Shown: piece after piece, positions 37,819 to 47,446 of the stretch | Numbering within the stretch: position 1 is the first letter of the stretch | Layout of the letters: the number at the start of each line of letters is the position of its first letter | Assembly: GCF_048268305.1 (NCBI RefSeq) | Contig: NZ_JBLWVT010000001.1 | Span: forward strand, 558,001-622,000 | DNA length: 64,000 nt | Source of the DNA: Pseudodonghicola sp048268305 | GTDB taxonomy: Bacteria > Pseudomonadota > Alphaproteobacteria > Rhodobacterales > Rhodobacteraceae | Direction: 5' to 3' | Notes under the pieces: generated by a model | Seen by the model: the letters and a program-made list of their open reading frames with translations, nothing else | The model's database searches: none | What the model was told of the DNA's origin: nothing | Made by a program: the position numbers and the translations under genes

Positions 37819-38532
37819 TCACTCCGGGGTGATGTTCTCCGGCAGGATGCCGATCGCCAGCACCGGACAGCCACCGCTGCGACCGGCGGCGATGCGGCTG
37901 ATCAGCTTGTGGGTGCCGGTGGTGCTGGCGCCGAACTTGGCGGCGACGGTCTGGTCGGTCTCGCGCCCGAGCCGGTCCAGACAAAGGCCCAGCGACTTGA
38001 AGAAGTCGTTCGACAGCTCCCGGGTGACGATGACGCCGACGTCGATCACGCCGGCCTCAAAGAAGCTGCGGAAGGCGTAGAGATCGCGGTCATAGGTCTG
38101 GTCCTTGCTGTTCCATTCGTAATCGAAGGCGACCCGACCCTTCCAGAAGTCGATCATGTGGTTGTGGATGTAATCCTGCCGCAGGATGCGGTCGACCTCC
38201 TGCGCCGACTGGCCCTTGCCGGCCTTCAGCTTGACCACCAGGTCGGCCTCGATATGCACCTCTTCGTGAAAGCCCGCCGCGCCTGCCAGCTTGGCAAAAC
38301 GCGTCGTCGCCTCCATCCGGTTGCCACCGGGGCTGCGGATCTCGGTCGCCGAGATGGTGAACGCGCGCAGAACCCGCTTGATTGCCGCGAATTCCTCCGG
38401 CGCGCGTTGCTGCAGCACTGCGGTGGCGCTGCGATAGCTGCGCACCGAATAGCGGCGCAGCAGGTCGCCGTCGAAGGCGGCCTCGGCCAGCTCCTGCGGG
38501 TCGAAGACCAGATCTGTGATGTCGCGGGCCAT
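37819..38532 (-). CDS. BglII/BstYI-like type II restriction endonuclease
   Basis: The 237-aa protein resembles the BglII/BstYI nuclease family. It has VHIEADLVVK, then DYIHNHMIDF, and the active-site-like segment FDYEWNSKDQTYDRDL near residue 135, where acidic and amide residues would bind the metal. Enzymes of this group cut palindromes around a GATC core. The gene is 3 bases after the methyltransferase gene on the same strand, as expected for a restriction-modification pair. The site is not readable from sequence. Confidence 0.8.
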   Translation of the reverse strand: MARDITDLVFDPQELAEAAFDGDLLRRYSVRSYRSATAVLQQRAPEEFAAIKRVLRAFTISATEIRSPGGNRMEATTRFAKLAGAAGFHEEVHIEADLVVKLKAGKGQSAQEVDRILRQDYIHNHMIDFWKGRVAFDYEWNSKDQTYDRDLYAFRSFFEAGVIDVGVIVTRELSNDFFKSLGLCLDRLGRETDQTVAAKFGASTTGTHKLISRIAAGRSGGCPVLAIGILPENITPE

Positions 38533-38535
38533 GGG

Positions 38536-39168
38536 CTATTCCGCCGCGACGCCCGAGTTATAGGCGTAGGTCTTCCAGCCGGGCTTGTAATCGGCATCGG
38601 CCTGATTGCCCCAGACCGTCCAACCCTCGCGCACGCCACGGCCGAAGAGTTCCAGATAGGGCCCCCAGGAACAGCCCTCGATCAGCTCGTACTGCTCATC
38701 CGGCTTGCGGGAATGTTCGCGCTTGCGGGTCTGGATCATGTTCACCTGGCGGCGGCCCAGATCCAGCGTGCGGGCGTTCTTGCCGCGGGTGCCGAACAGC
38801 AAAAGTTCGGTCACGTTGCGAAAATAGAAGCCGACACCGCGCCCGTCACTGCCGCCATCCTTGCGGATCTTGTGCCAGACGATGTTCGATTTGTATTCGA
38901 ACCCCCAGGCGCGCAGCACTTCCAGCCCCTCGGGCAACAGCGCATTGGGCACCCAGACATAGCAATGCGCCTTGTCCTCAAGATGCTCCGCCACCGGCAG
39001 GGCGCAGATTTCCTCAAGCTCCATGGTGGGATAGCGGGCCAGCCGCTTGTGTTCGGGCGCGACCTTGCCGGTGCGGTTGGTGAATCGCCAAGGCGGGTCC
39101 GCCATTACGCAGCCGAACCGCGAATCCCCCAGGAACTTGGCCAAATCTTGTGCGGCTGTCTGTGTCAT
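38536..39168 (-). CDS. MT-A70 family adenine methyltransferase (R-M partner)
   Basis: The 210-aa protein carries the catalytic DPPW motif near residue 25 (VMADPPWRF), as in MT-A70 family N6-adenine methyltransferases, and no separate target domain is visible. It lies directly upstream of the BglII-like nuclease gene and most likely protects the nuclease site. ATG 39168 is chosen; a GTG at 39204 is in frame, and neither has a clear Shine-Dalgarno. The methylated base is inferred from the family. Confidence 0.85.
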   Translation of the reverse strand: MTQTAAQDLAKFLGDSRFGCVMADPPWRFTNRTGKVAPEHKRLARYPTMELEEICALPVAEHLEDKAHCYVWVPNALLPEGLEVLRAWGFEYKSNIVWHKIRKDGGSDGRGVGFYFRNVTELLLFGTRGKNARTLDLGRRQVNMIQTRKREHSRKPDEQYELIEGCSWGPYLELFGRGVREGWTVWGNQADADYKPGWKTYAYNSGVAAE

Positions 39169-39432
39169 ACGCGATATACTGCTTGAATTTCGTCGGGGTG
39201 TCACTGGGGTTTTCGTCGCCTTGCCTCGGGAACATAGGGGGAACGATGGCGGAAAGCCACCTTTTTCCCCGATGGGGCCCGCGTTTGCGGGTCGGGCGAA
39301 TTTCGGCCATCGCGCGAAAATGTGAGCGTGGTAGCATCACCGGCGAATGTATAAAAGGGCCGGAGGCCCCATATTCCGGGGCAGGGCCTGCGGCGGACCG
39401 CAGGCGTTCGGAACTTAGCAGTGGGTGGCAGC

Positions 39433-40815
39433 GTGAGTTTTTCCCCGGATCTTTCAGAGACGCGCTTCGGCTGTGGTCTCTCGCCAGTGATCGCCGCACC
39501 GGGGTCGGTCGAGGCGATGCTGGCCGGACTCGACCGGCCGGACGACATGGCGACTCGCTTTCCCATGCTGTCCTATTCCGTCTTTATCGAGCGGCACCAA
39601 CAGGACCTGAAGCTGAAGAAACAACTCAAGGAAGCTTCCGGCGCCAAGGCAGATGACCTGAAGACACAGATTCGTGCCATCAATCGGGAAAGCCAGCACG
39701 ACAGGCAGCAGTCGGCGGTTCAGACCGTTCTGCGCTGGAGTCAAACCGGGCAGGGGTTTCGCGAAAGGCTGGCGCGGTTTTGGGGGGACCACTTCACCGT
39801 GGTGGGCAAATCCGCGCTGCCAGCCAGCGTTGTGTCGACCTATATCGACGAGGCGATCCGCCCGCATCTGTCTGGGTCCTTCGGCAATATGCTGGTGGCG
39901 GTGACCACCCATCCGATGATGCTGCAATACCTGAACCAAAAGGGATCGGTCGGGCCCGGCAGCCGCTTTGCCCTGAAGGGTGACAAATCGCTGGGGCTGA
40001 ACGAGAATCTCGCCCGCGAGGTGATGGAGCTGCACACGCTCGGGGTGGGGGCCGCCTATACCCAGGATGACGTGCGCCAACTGGCCGAGCTGTTTACCGG
40101 CATGGGGGTGAATGAGCAGGGCACCTTCGTCTTTCGGCCCAACCGGGCCGAGCCCGGGGCGGAAACCGTCCTGGGCCACCGTTATGGCGGCGATCCGGCA
40201 CAGTTCGCCGCGGTCGAACAGGCCTTGCAGGATCTGGCGGTGCATCCGTCGACCGCCAATCATATCGCGCGCAAGCTGGTGGTGCATTTCGTCTCGGATA
40301 CCCCCGATCCAGCGCTGGTCGATCATGTCGCCGCTCGCTATCGCGAGACCGGCGGCGATCTGCGCGCGGTCTACGGGGCGCTGCTGGAGCACCCCGCGGC
40401 CTGGACCGACGCGCCGGGCAACGTCAAGCCGGGGTTCGATTTCATCGCCTCGGCCTGCCGTGGGCTGGCGCTGGGGGCCGAGGCGATGGCGCCGCTGCAG
40501 CCGAAGCAGATCAATCAGCTTTTCATGGTGCCGTTGACCAAGATGGGGCAGGAGTGGCAGAAGCCCTCGGGCCCGAACGGCTGGCCCGAAGAAGATCAGG
40601 CCTGGATCACCCCTCAGGGGCTTTCGGCCCGGATCGACTGGGCGCTGACCGTCCCTGGCCGTCTCAGGCCCGAGCTGCCCGATCCACGGCTTTTCGTCAC
40701 CCAGGTTTTGGGCGAGGGCGCCCCGGAAAGCGTGCGCTTCGCCGCCGGCGCTGCGGAAACCCAGGCCGAGGCCGTGGCGCTTGTGCTGGCTTCCCCCGCT
40801 TTCCAGCGCCGATAA
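39433..40815 (+). CDS. DUF1800 domain-containing protein
   Basis: The 460-aa protein begins VSFSPDLSETRFGCGLSP, the usual start of DUF1800 proteins, and has KLVVHFVSD and LFTGMGVNEQG. Function is unknown; these proteins are almost always paired with a DUF1501 Tat-exported protein, as here. A GTG at 39421 is an in-frame alternative start. It is 11 bases before the next gene. No signal peptide is seen. Confidence 0.88.
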   Translation: MSFSPDLSETRFGCGLSPVIAAPGSVEAMLAGLDRPDDMATRFPMLSYSVFIERHQQDLKLKKQLKEASGAKADDLKTQIRAINRESQHDRQQSAVQTVLRWSQTGQGFRERLARFWGDHFTVVGKSALPASVVSTYIDEAIRPHLSGSFGNMLVAVTTHPMMLQYLNQKGSVGPGSRFALKGDKSLGLNENLAREVMELHTLGVGAAYTQDDVRQLAELFTGMGVNEQGTFVFRPNRAEPGAETVLGHRYGGDPAQFAAVEQALQDLAVHPSTANHIARKLVVHFVSDTPDPALVDHVAARYRETGGDLRAVYGALLEHPAAWTDAPGNVKPGFDFIASACRGLALGAEAMAPLQPKQINQLFMVPLTKMGQEWQKPSGPNGWPEEDQAWITPQGLSARIDWALTVPGRLRPELPDPRLFVTQVLGEGAPESVRFAAGAAETQAEAVALVLASPAFQRR

Positions 40816-40826
40816 GGAGATGTGAG

Positions 40827-42005
40827 ATGTCCAATACCTTGTCCCGCCGCGGTTTTCTGGGTCGCGCTGCCCTGCTGGGCTGTTCCGCGGCGGCCAGCCC
40901 GCTCTGGTCGCGGGTCAGCTTCGCCGCGGCGCCCTGGGACACCCGGCTGGTGGTGATCATCCTGCGCGGTGCCATGGATGGGCTCGATGTGGTGCAGCCC
41001 TATGGCACGCCGGACTATGCGCGGCTGCGGGGCGGGCTGGCGGGCGGTCCTGCGACCGGTGCCGCCGATCTCGATGGGTTCTTCTCGCTGCATCCGGGGC
41101 TTGTGTCGTTGATGCCGCTCTGGCAGCAGGGGCAGCTCGGCTTCGTCCATGCGGTCTCCACCCCCTATCGCGACAAGCGCAGCCATTTCGATGGTCAGGA
41201 TATCCTCGAAGCCGGCACCGCCGGTCTGGGGCAGGGGGTGCGCGACGGCTGGCTGAACCGGATGCTGCAGCACCTGCCCGGGGTCGAGGCACAGACCGCC
41301 TTTGCCCTGGGGCATGGCGAGATGAAGGTCCTGGCGGGGCCCGCGACCATCGCCAACTGGGCCCCGGACGCCGATCTGGTGATGAGCCCGCAGGCCGCCC
41401 GGTTGATGGAGCGGGTGATGCAGGACGATCCGGCCTTTCACGCCGCCCTGTCGGAGGCGATGATGCTCTCCTCTGGGACTGACGACCCGATGCGTGGCGA
41501 TGCCGGGCCGGAGGCGGTGCAGATCGCCCGTTTCGCGGCAGAGCGGATGCGGGGCGACACAAGGATCGTGTCGTTTTCGCTGAATGGCTGGGATACCCAC
41601 GGCAATCAGGGCAAGGCCATCCAGCCGGCGCTGAAAAGCCTGGCCGCCACCATCACCACGCTGCACGACGATCTGGGGCCGGAGCTCTGGGGCAAGACCG
41701 CGGTGGTGGCGATGACCGAATTCGGTCGCACCGTCGCCATCAATGGCACCGGCGGCACCGATCACGGCACCGGCGGGGTGATGGTGCTGGCGGGCGGCGC
41801 CCTGCGCGGCGGCAAGGTGCATGGACAATGGCCCGGCCTGGCCGAGGTCGATCTTTACGAGCGGCGCGATCTGATGCCGACCGGCGATGTCCGCGCCGCG
41901 GCCGCCTGGATCCTGCGTGGGGTATCGGGACTTGATCGCGGGGTGCTGGAACAGGCGGTCTTCCCGGGGCTCGACATGGGCGGCGATCCCGGGTTGATGC
42001 TCTGA
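40827..42005 (+). CDS. DUF1501 domain-containing protein, Tat-exported
   Basis: The 392-aa protein starts with a Tat signal: SRRGFLGRAALLGCSAAAS, with the twin arginine near residue 7. The mature part resembles the sulfatase/alkaline-phosphatase-like DUF1501 family (VVIILRGAMDGLD, SFSLNGWDTHGNQ, MTEFGRT). TAAGGAGATG precedes the ATG. It follows the DUF1800 gene closely, and the pair is thought to act together in the periplasm, with an unknown job. Confidence 0.92.
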   Translation: MSNTLSRRGFLGRAALLGCSAAASPLWSRVSFAAAPWDTRLVVIILRGAMDGLDVVQPYGTPDYARLRGGLAGGPATGAADLDGFFSLHPGLVSLMPLWQQGQLGFVHAVSTPYRDKRSHFDGQDILEAGTAGLGQGVRDGWLNRMLQHLPGVEAQTAFALGHGEMKVLAGPATIANWAPDADLVMSPQAARLMERVMQDDPAFHAALSEAMMLSSGTDDPMRGDAGPEAVQIARFAAERMRGDTRIVSFSLNGWDTHGNQGKAIQPALKSLAATITTLHDDLGPELWGKTAVVAMTEFGRTVAINGTGGTDHGTGGVMVLAGGALRGGKVHGQWPGLAEVDLYERRDLMPTGDVRAAAAWILRGVSGLDRGVLEQAVFPGLDMGGDPGLML

Positions 42006-42047
42006 TCCGGCTTGCCAGGCTTGCGGCGGCCTCCTAGGCTCCGCCGC

Positions 42048-42767
42048 ATGAGCACCGATCCCTCGCGCCCATTGGGCCCGCCCGTTCTGAACTGGACCCC
42101 GCCGCCCGCCCCCGAGGGCGCGGTGCTGGAGGGATCCTTTGCCCGGCTCGAGCCACTGGCGGCCGAAGCCCATGCGGCGCAGCTTTTCGACGCCTATGAG
42201 GGGCACGACTGGCTGTGGGATTACATGGCCTATGGGCCATTCCATTCCGCTGCGCTTTATCATCGCTGGGTGCGCGAGGTCGAAACCGGTTCCGATCCGC
42301 TGTTCTACGCGATCCGCGATCTGGACAGTGGCGATCTGGGTGGGGTGGCGAGCTTTCTGCGGGTGACGCCGGCGCATGGCACGATCGAGATCGGCAATAT
42401 CAACTTCGCCCCCCGGATGCAGCGCAGCCGCGCCGCGAGCGAGGCGATCGTGCTGATGATGGGCTGGGCCTTTGACGCCGGCTATCGTCGCTGCGAATGG
42501 AAATGCGACGCCTTGAACAGCCCGTCGCGCCGCGCGGCGCAGCGGCTGGGGTTCAGCTATGAGGGGCTGTTCCGCCAGCATCTGGTGATCAAGGGCCGCA
42601 ACCGCGACACCGCCTGGTTCGCAGTGACCGATCAGGACTGGCCGGCGCTGCGCCAAGCCTATGCCGCCTGGTTGGGGGCAGAGAACTTCGATGCCGAAGG
42701 CCGGCAGGTGCAGCGGCTCAGCGATCTGACGCGGCCGCTGCGGGCAGGGTCTGACCCGGCCCTTTGA
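42048..42767 (+). CDS. GNAT family N-acetyltransferase (RimJ/RimL-like)
   Basis: The 239-aa protein has the GNAT core with GTIEIGNINFAPRMQRSRAA, AIVLMMGWAFDAGYRR and RRAAQRLGFSYEGLFR, as in the RimJ/RimL-type and aminoglycoside-like branch. The acceptor is unknown. It is 42 bases after the DUF1501 gene. The ATG at 42048 is used; upstream frame is not supported. Confidence 0.86.
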   Translation: MSTDPSRPLGPPVLNWTPPPAPEGAVLEGSFARLEPLAAEAHAAQLFDAYEGHDWLWDYMAYGPFHSAALYHRWVREVETGSDPLFYAIRDLDSGDLGGVASFLRVTPAHGTIEIGNINFAPRMQRSRAASEAIVLMMGWAFDAGYRRCEWKCDALNSPSRRAAQRLGFSYEGLFRQHLVIKGRNRDTAWFAVTDQDWPALRQAYAAWLGAENFDAEGRQVQRLSDLTRPLRAGSDPAL

Positions 42768-42771
42768 CCGG

Positions 42772-43494
42772 TCAGATCAGCCGGTCGCCCTCCTGCATCC
42801 GCTGTTGGACGAGGCCGGCGATTCGCGCCGCGGTTGAGCCGACCGGCGCCCCCTCCCGCCGAATCTGGGTCAGCTCGGCGGCGGCTTCGGCCAGATCCTC
42901 ATCGGCGGCGCTGCGGGCCACGCCGCGCAGGAATTGCGCCACGTAATCCAGCACCCGCCCGTCGTTCGTTTCGGTCAGGATATCGGCGACATGGGCCATG
43001 TCGTCCCGAAAGGCGAGCGGATCGGGATGGATGATCTCGTCCTCGCCGATGCTGGGCGGCATGTCCAGCAGATCGAGCGGCAGGCGCCGCAGGATCATGG
43101 TCTGGAAGGCGGCCAGTGAGCTGAGCGGTTTCGGCAAGAACCCATCGGCGCCGGCGGCAATGGCGAAATCTTCGGAAAAACTGTCGCCGGAGAGGCCAAG
43201 GATGGTTGAAATCCGCGGCCGCGCCTGCGCCATTTCCTCGATCAGTTCGGTGCCCGAGCCGTCCGGCAGGCCGAGATCGACGATCAGCACCGACGGGCGA
43301 TAGGCCTGCAGATGGTGGCGCGCCGACTTCAGGCTGTCGGCCCGGCGAATCCGCGCGCCGCTGCGCAGGCAGAGCAGGCGCAACGCCTCTGCCGCGAAAT
43401 TGCTGTCTTCGACCACCAGAACAGTCAGCCCCAGCAACGGCCTGCGGCTCCGGCCGCTTGGCCCCTCGGTGTCGAAAGGATCGGTGTCATCCAT
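42772..43494 (-). CDS. single-domain response regulator with C-terminal extension
   Basis: The 240-aa protein has a receiver domain of about 120 residues: acidic pair in VLVVEDSNF, phospho-acceptor D in VLIVDLGLPDGSG, Thr/Ser in ILGLSGDS and Lys in FLPKPLS. The rest (about 145-240) is helical, with no DNA-binding motif I recognise. The kinase is not in the window. It is convergent with the GNAT gene. Confidence 0.9.
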   Translation of the reverse strand: MDDTDPFDTEGPSGRSRRPLLGLTVLVVEDSNFAAEALRLLCLRSGARIRRADSLKSARHHLQAYRPSVLIVDLGLPDGSGTELIEEMAQARPRISTILGLSGDSFSEDFAIAAGADGFLPKPLSSLAAFQTMILRRLPLDLLDMPPSIGEDEIIHPDPLAFRDDMAHVADILTETNDGRVLDYVAQFLRGVARSAADEDLAEAAAELTQIRREGAPVGSTAARIAGLVQQRMQEGDRLI

Positions 43495-43650
43495 TTTATA
43501 GCCCCCCGGTCATGGATTGCCGCTGACGCTAGGGTGATATGCCTAAGACCGGGTTAATGCTGCTGCGACAGGAGCCGAGGTGCCGCTGCACTTGCTCTTG
43601 CATCCGGCAGGGCCCATAACCCTGCCAAACGAGGATTGAGGAGACCCGCC

Positions 43651-44055
<405 letters not shown>

Positions 44056-44098
44056 GCCCCGGCTCTGACCGCACATCCGGGTAGGGGAGGAGGCCTGA

Positions 44099-44374
44099 AT
44101 GTCGATCACATCCGCCATCGTGCTTTATGCGGTGCTCTGGTTCATGACCTTCTTCATCGCCCTGCCGATCCGTCTGAAGACGCAGGGGGACATGGGCGAG
44201 GTGGTTCCGGGCACCCATGCTGGGGCGCCCGAACATCATTATCTGAAGGCGAAGGCCATCATCACCACGGTGGTGGCGGCGGTTCTCTGGCTGGTGATCG
44301 CCTGGATCATCTCCTCGGGGCTGATCACGCTTGGCGATATCGACTGGATGCACCGGTTGTCGCCGGCGCAATAG
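44099..44374 (+). CDS. DUF1467 small membrane protein
   Basis: The 91-aa protein has two hydrophobic helices (AIVLYAVLWFMTFFIALPI and TTVVAAVLWLVIAWII) joined by a loop with TQGDMGEVVPGTHAGAPEH. This is the DUF1467 pattern. The function is unknown. It lies 43 bases after mce and is followed by a strong terminator. Confidence 0.9.
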   Translation: MSITSAIVLYAVLWFMTFFIALPIRLKTQGDMGEVVPGTHAGAPEHHYLKAKAIITTVVAAVLWLVIAWIISSGLITLGDIDWMHRLSPAQ

Positions 44375-44385
44375 GGCAAGATTGA

Positions 44386-44409
44386 AAACGGCGCCCTCGG
44401 GCGCCGTTT
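44386..44409. terminator. bidirectional terminator between DUF1467 and EI24 genes
   Basis: A perfect 10-bp stem, AAACGGCGCC with GGCGCCGTTT, and a CTCG loop. The stem ends provide A- and T-runs on both strands. Confidence 0.85.
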
Positions 44410-44426
44410 CTGGTTTCTGCTCGCGC

Positions 44427-45128
44427 TCAGCCCCGGTCGCCGCGGGCGGCCAGCTGGTGGAAGATATGGGTGAAGGTCGCCGCCCCCAGGATCGGGATCA
44501 CCAGGTTCAAAAGCGGCACCGACAGCGGCACCGCCATCAGCGTGCCGGCGGCCCAGATGGTGCCGGCATAGCGCGACCGCATCTGTTTCGCCCCCTCGCG
44601 GCCGATCCGGCGCATCGCCGCCAGCATGAAATACTCACGCCCCAGCAGAAAACCGTTCAGCGCCCAGAAGATGAAGACCGCGGCCGGCGGGATCAGCAGG
44701 TAGATGATCAGCGCCAGGGTATTGGCGGCGATCAGCACCCCCATGAAATTGACGCTGTCCTTCAGCCCGTCCCAGAACGACACGCCCGGCACCGGCGGCA
44801 GCGTGGGATAGTGCTTGTCCTCCACCGCCTGCGCCACCTCGTCGAGGAACATCGAGGTGATGGCCGAGGCGACCGGCACCATCAGGAAGACCGACAGGAT
44901 CATCATCAGGACGAAGGAGCCGACGCTGAGCAGATCGTTCAACCAGTTGACCTGTCCGATCAGCGGCAGGGTGACCTGATCGCCCACCAGCCAGTTGATC
45001 AACCACAGCACCACCGCATAGGCGGCCACCAGCAGCGCAAAGGTCAGCCCGATGCCCAGGAACAGGACCTTGCGGAACTTCGGGTCGTTGGTCTGTTGCA
45101 GGGCAAGCAGAAAGGATTGGAAAATCAC
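44427..45128 (-). CDS. EI24-domain (CysZ-like) membrane protein
   Basis: The 233-aa polytopic protein has LASVL-type helices and contains FLDEVAQAVEDKHYP and LNGFLLGREYF. This is the EI24/CysZ family, whose E. coli member is a sulfate uptake protein; in alphaproteobacteria the substrate is unknown. The start is a GTG at 45128 that overlaps the nitroreductase stop (GTGA), so the two genes are coupled. Confidence 0.85.
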   Translation of the reverse strand: MIFQSFLLALQQTNDPKFRKVLFLGIGLTFALLVAAYAVVLWLINWLVGDQVTLPLIGQVNWLNDLLSVGSFVLMMILSVFLMVPVASAITSMFLDEVAQAVEDKHYPTLPPVPGVSFWDGLKDSVNFMGVLIAANTLALIIYLLIPPAAVFIFWALNGFLLGREYFMLAAMRRIGREGAKQMRSRYAGTIWAAGTLMAVPLSVPLLNLVIPILGAATFTHIFHQLAARGDRG

Positions 45129-45724
45129 CGCTCGACCCACTCGGTGATGGCGGCCAGATCCGGGCGCGGGCGCTCCGGGGCGGGAACGGTTTCGGTTGCG
45201 ATGTGGATAAGTCCCGCGATACGTTCGTTTTCGGCAAGTCCCAGCGCCTCTTCGCAGAAGCCGCGATCGTGCGACACCCAACCGGTCAGCCAGTTCGCGC
45301 CCCAGCCGGAAGCCAGCGCGGCATTCAGCATCGCCAGGCAGACGGCACCGGCGGAATAGGTCTGTTCGATCGGCGGGATCTTGTCCGAAGCTTTCTGCAC
45401 CTCGATCACCGCCACCGCCAGAATGCCCTGATCGAACTGGCCGCGTCCCTTGGCGATATCGGTCTCGTCCTTGCCAAGCGCCTTGCCGCGCGCCTCGGCC
45501 AGATCGGCCAGCCGGGCCATGGCCCCCTGTTCGATCACGATGAAACGCCAGGGCTCCAGCTTGCCGTGGTCGGGTGTGCGGGCGGCGGCGCGCAGGATCG
45601 GCTCCAGCTCGTCTCGGGTCGGGGCCGGGGTGGTCAAGGTCTTGGCGGGGCGCGACCGGCGGGTCAGCAGGAAGTCGAGCGCGGCGGGATTGGAAGTGGG
45701 CATTGATGTGAAGCCTGTATACAT
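45125..45724 (-). CDS. nitroreductase family protein
   Basis: The protein is 199 aa from ATG 45724, which has GAGGGA 7 bases upstream; an ATG at 45703 (MPTSNPAALDF) is an alternative. It has the FMN-binding nitroreductase core with TRRSRPAKTL near the N-terminus, PEPWRFIVIEQG-like PWRF segment and SGWGANWLTGW. It resembles the YdjA type. It is first in a two-gene operon with the EI24 gene. Confidence 0.9.
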   Translation of the reverse strand: MYTGFTSMPTSNPAALDFLLTRRSRPAKTLTTPAPTRDELEPILRAAARTPDHGKLEPWRFIVIEQGAMARLADLAEARGKALGKDETDIAKGRGQFDQGILAVAVIEVQKASDKIPPIEQTYSAGAVCLAMLNAALASGWGANWLTGWVSHDRGFCEEALGLAENERIAGLIHIATETVPAPERPRPDLAAITEWVER

Positions 45725-46023
45725 TAGGGGTTCCCTCAATCTCAGGGCGGGGCGGGGCAGTTTCAAGGGCAAATCCGCCGGGCGCGCTGCTGTGGTTGTC
45801 ACGCGATTGTGCCTGATTGTGCAAAGCGCGGCAGCCGCAGCGCTGCTAGTCTGCAAACAGACCGGAGCGGAGGTGTCCGGGGGACAAGCCGGATGCTTCT
45901 GTTGCCTGTTTCCACGTCTCGCGTCGCTTCCGCGCTCCTCGGCGCCGGCCCGCCGCTCCGGTCACTTCCGCGCCGTCGCGAAACTGGTGGAACCCGGTCG
46001 CGATCCGTCGCAAGATGCGGCCC
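45725..46023. other. non-coding stretch between nitroreductase and DUF167 genes
   Basis: This 299-base GC-rich region holds two divergent promoters. GTCTGCAAACAGAC near 45850-45863 is a near-perfect inverted repeat and may be an operator. No gene was found. Confidence 0.4.
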
Positions 46024-46302
46024 ATGGCGAAGAAACCCAAGATCCGCGATCTGCCCGATCTCTCTGACCTGGCCCGGCCGGGGACAGAGATCGCCTTGCG
46101 TGTGACCCCCAAGGCGGCGCGCACCAGTCTGACGCGCGACGGCGATGCCCTGCGCGCCACCGTCACCGTGGTGCCGGAGAACGGCAAGGCGAATGCCGCG
46201 GTCCAGGCGCTGCTGGCGGCGGCCATGGGGGTTGCCCCCTCGCGGCTGGAAATCCGTCGCGGCCAGACCGCGCGCGACAAGGTCTTTGTCTTTCTGGGCT
46301 GA
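46024..46302 (+). CDS. DUF167 (YggU family) protein
   Basis: The 92-aa protein has the DUF167 pattern: LRVTPKAARTSL, VVPENGKANAAV and SRLEIRRGQTARDKVF. The function is unknown, though it is highly conserved in bacteria and eukaryotes. An ATG at 46015 is an alternative start. It is convergent with the following small gene. Confidence 0.92.
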   Translation: MAKKPKIRDLPDLSDLARPGTEIALRVTPKAARTSLTRDGDALRATVTVVPENGKANAAVQALLAAAMGVAPSRLEIRRGQTARDKVFVFLG

Positions 46303-46322
46303 GCTTGCGCCGGTTCCGGGAA

Positions 46323-46571
46323 CTAGCCCTTGTTCTCGGGAAGCTCGCGGAGCTGATAGACCCCCTCCGGCAGATCAAGCGCGGCGGCCAGATCGCGCAA
46401 TTGCTCGGGTGAGAGGGTGATCATCTGCACCCGGTCGGTGCGCGGATCGAGCTGTTCGATGGTCACGCATTCGGCAAAGGCGTTGATGGTGATATCCTCC
46501 TGCAAGGGCAGGCTGCCCTCGTCGATCAGGGTGATTACCGTGGCGTCGAAATCGTGCTCGATCGTAAACAT
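46323..46571 (-). CDS. conserved hypothetical protein, 82 aa
   Basis: The protein reads MFTIEHDFDATVITLIDEG at its start and ends PEGVYQLRELPENKG. It is acidic and soluble, with alternating strand-like hydrophobics and one helix (SPEQLRDLAAALDLP). I do not recognise the family. The ATG at 46571 is preferred to an in-frame upstream one. It diverges from the M48 lipoprotein gene. Confidence 0.7.
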   Translation of the reverse strand: MFTIEHDFDATVITLIDEGSLPLQEDITINAFAECVTIEQLDPRTDRVQMITLSPEQLRDLAAALDLPEGVYQLRELPENKG

Positions 46572-46705
46572 AAGCTCAGAGTGACGCCGGTCGCGTTGCA
46601 ATGCAAGCACCATAATGAGGGTGCGGATGGCAAGGGGCTGGCGGGGGCTGCGGGCTGTGCTACAGTCGCCTGATTATACTGATTTGCAAGGAAAAGGTCC
46701 GAGCG

Positions 46706-47446
46706 ATGCGCTGGATGTTCTTGTTGGCGGCGCTGCTGCTGACCGCCGCCTGCGACACCGGCGGCCCTTTGCCGACCTCGGGGATCGATCCGCGCGATCA
46801 GGCCCGTCTCGACAGTTTTGTCGAGGTGATCAAGGTGGTGGAGCCGGTGGCTGAATCCGAATGCAAGGATTTCGCCCTGGCGCGCAACTGCAACTTCCAG
46901 ATTCAGGTCGATACCGATCCGAAGGAACCCGCCAATGCCTTCCAGTCGCTGGACCGGCTTGGCCGGCCGGTGATCACCTTTACCATGTCGCTGATCGACA
47001 CCACCCAGAACAAGGATGAACTGGCCTTCGTGCTGGCGCATGAGACCTCGCATCACGTCCTGGGTCATCTGGCGCGGCAGGCGCAGAACGCCCAGGCCGG
47101 GGCGCGGATTCTGGGGCAGATGGCGACGATGGATGGGGCCAATCCGGTCACCATCGCGCGGGCCCGTCAGATCGGGGCAGAGCTGGGCGCGCGCAGCTTC
47201 TCGAAGGAGTTCGAGCTTGAGGCCGATCACCTGGGCACGATCATCACCTATGAGGCGGGGTTCGACCCGCTCAAGGGGGCGGCCTATTTCGACCGGCTGC
47301 CCGATCCCGGCGACCAGTTCCTGGGCTCGCATCCGCCCAATGCCGCGCGCAAGCAGATGGTCTATGACACCATGCGGCAAATTCGCGCCACCGTCGCGGC
47401 GGGTCGCCCGGTGAGCGCGCGCACCGTCGTCGAGGCGGGGGGATGA
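46706..47446 (+). CDS. M48 family metalloprotease lipoprotein
   Basis: The 246-aa protein starts with a lipoprotein signal (lipobox LTAAC near residue 16) and carries HETSH at 112-116, the zinc HExxH, with the third ligand in FELEADHLG about 60 residues later. M48 proteases act at membranes, often in outer-membrane quality control. Its stop overlaps the start of the YigZ gene by 4 bases. Confidence 0.94.
   Translation: MRWMFLLAALLLTAACDTGGPLPTSGIDPRDQARLDSFVEVIKVVEPVAESECKDFALARNCNFQIQVDTDPKEPANAFQSLDRLGRPVITFTMSLIDTTQNKDELAFVLAHETSHHVLGHLARQAQNAQAGARILGQMATMDGANPVTIARARQIGAELGARSFSKEFELEADHLGTIITYEAGFDPLKGAAYFDRLPDPGDQFLGSHPPNAARKQMVYDTMRQIRATVAAGRPVSARTVVEAGG

Noticed and set aside
37819..39204. 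Genomic island carrying the R-M genes
   Set aside because: No integrase, transposase, tRNA or flanking repeats were seen, and base composition is like that of neighbours.
40614..42656. A 680-codon minus-strand frame over the DUF1800/DUF1501/GNAT genes
   Set aside because: The sense strand holds three recognisable proteins with sensible starts.
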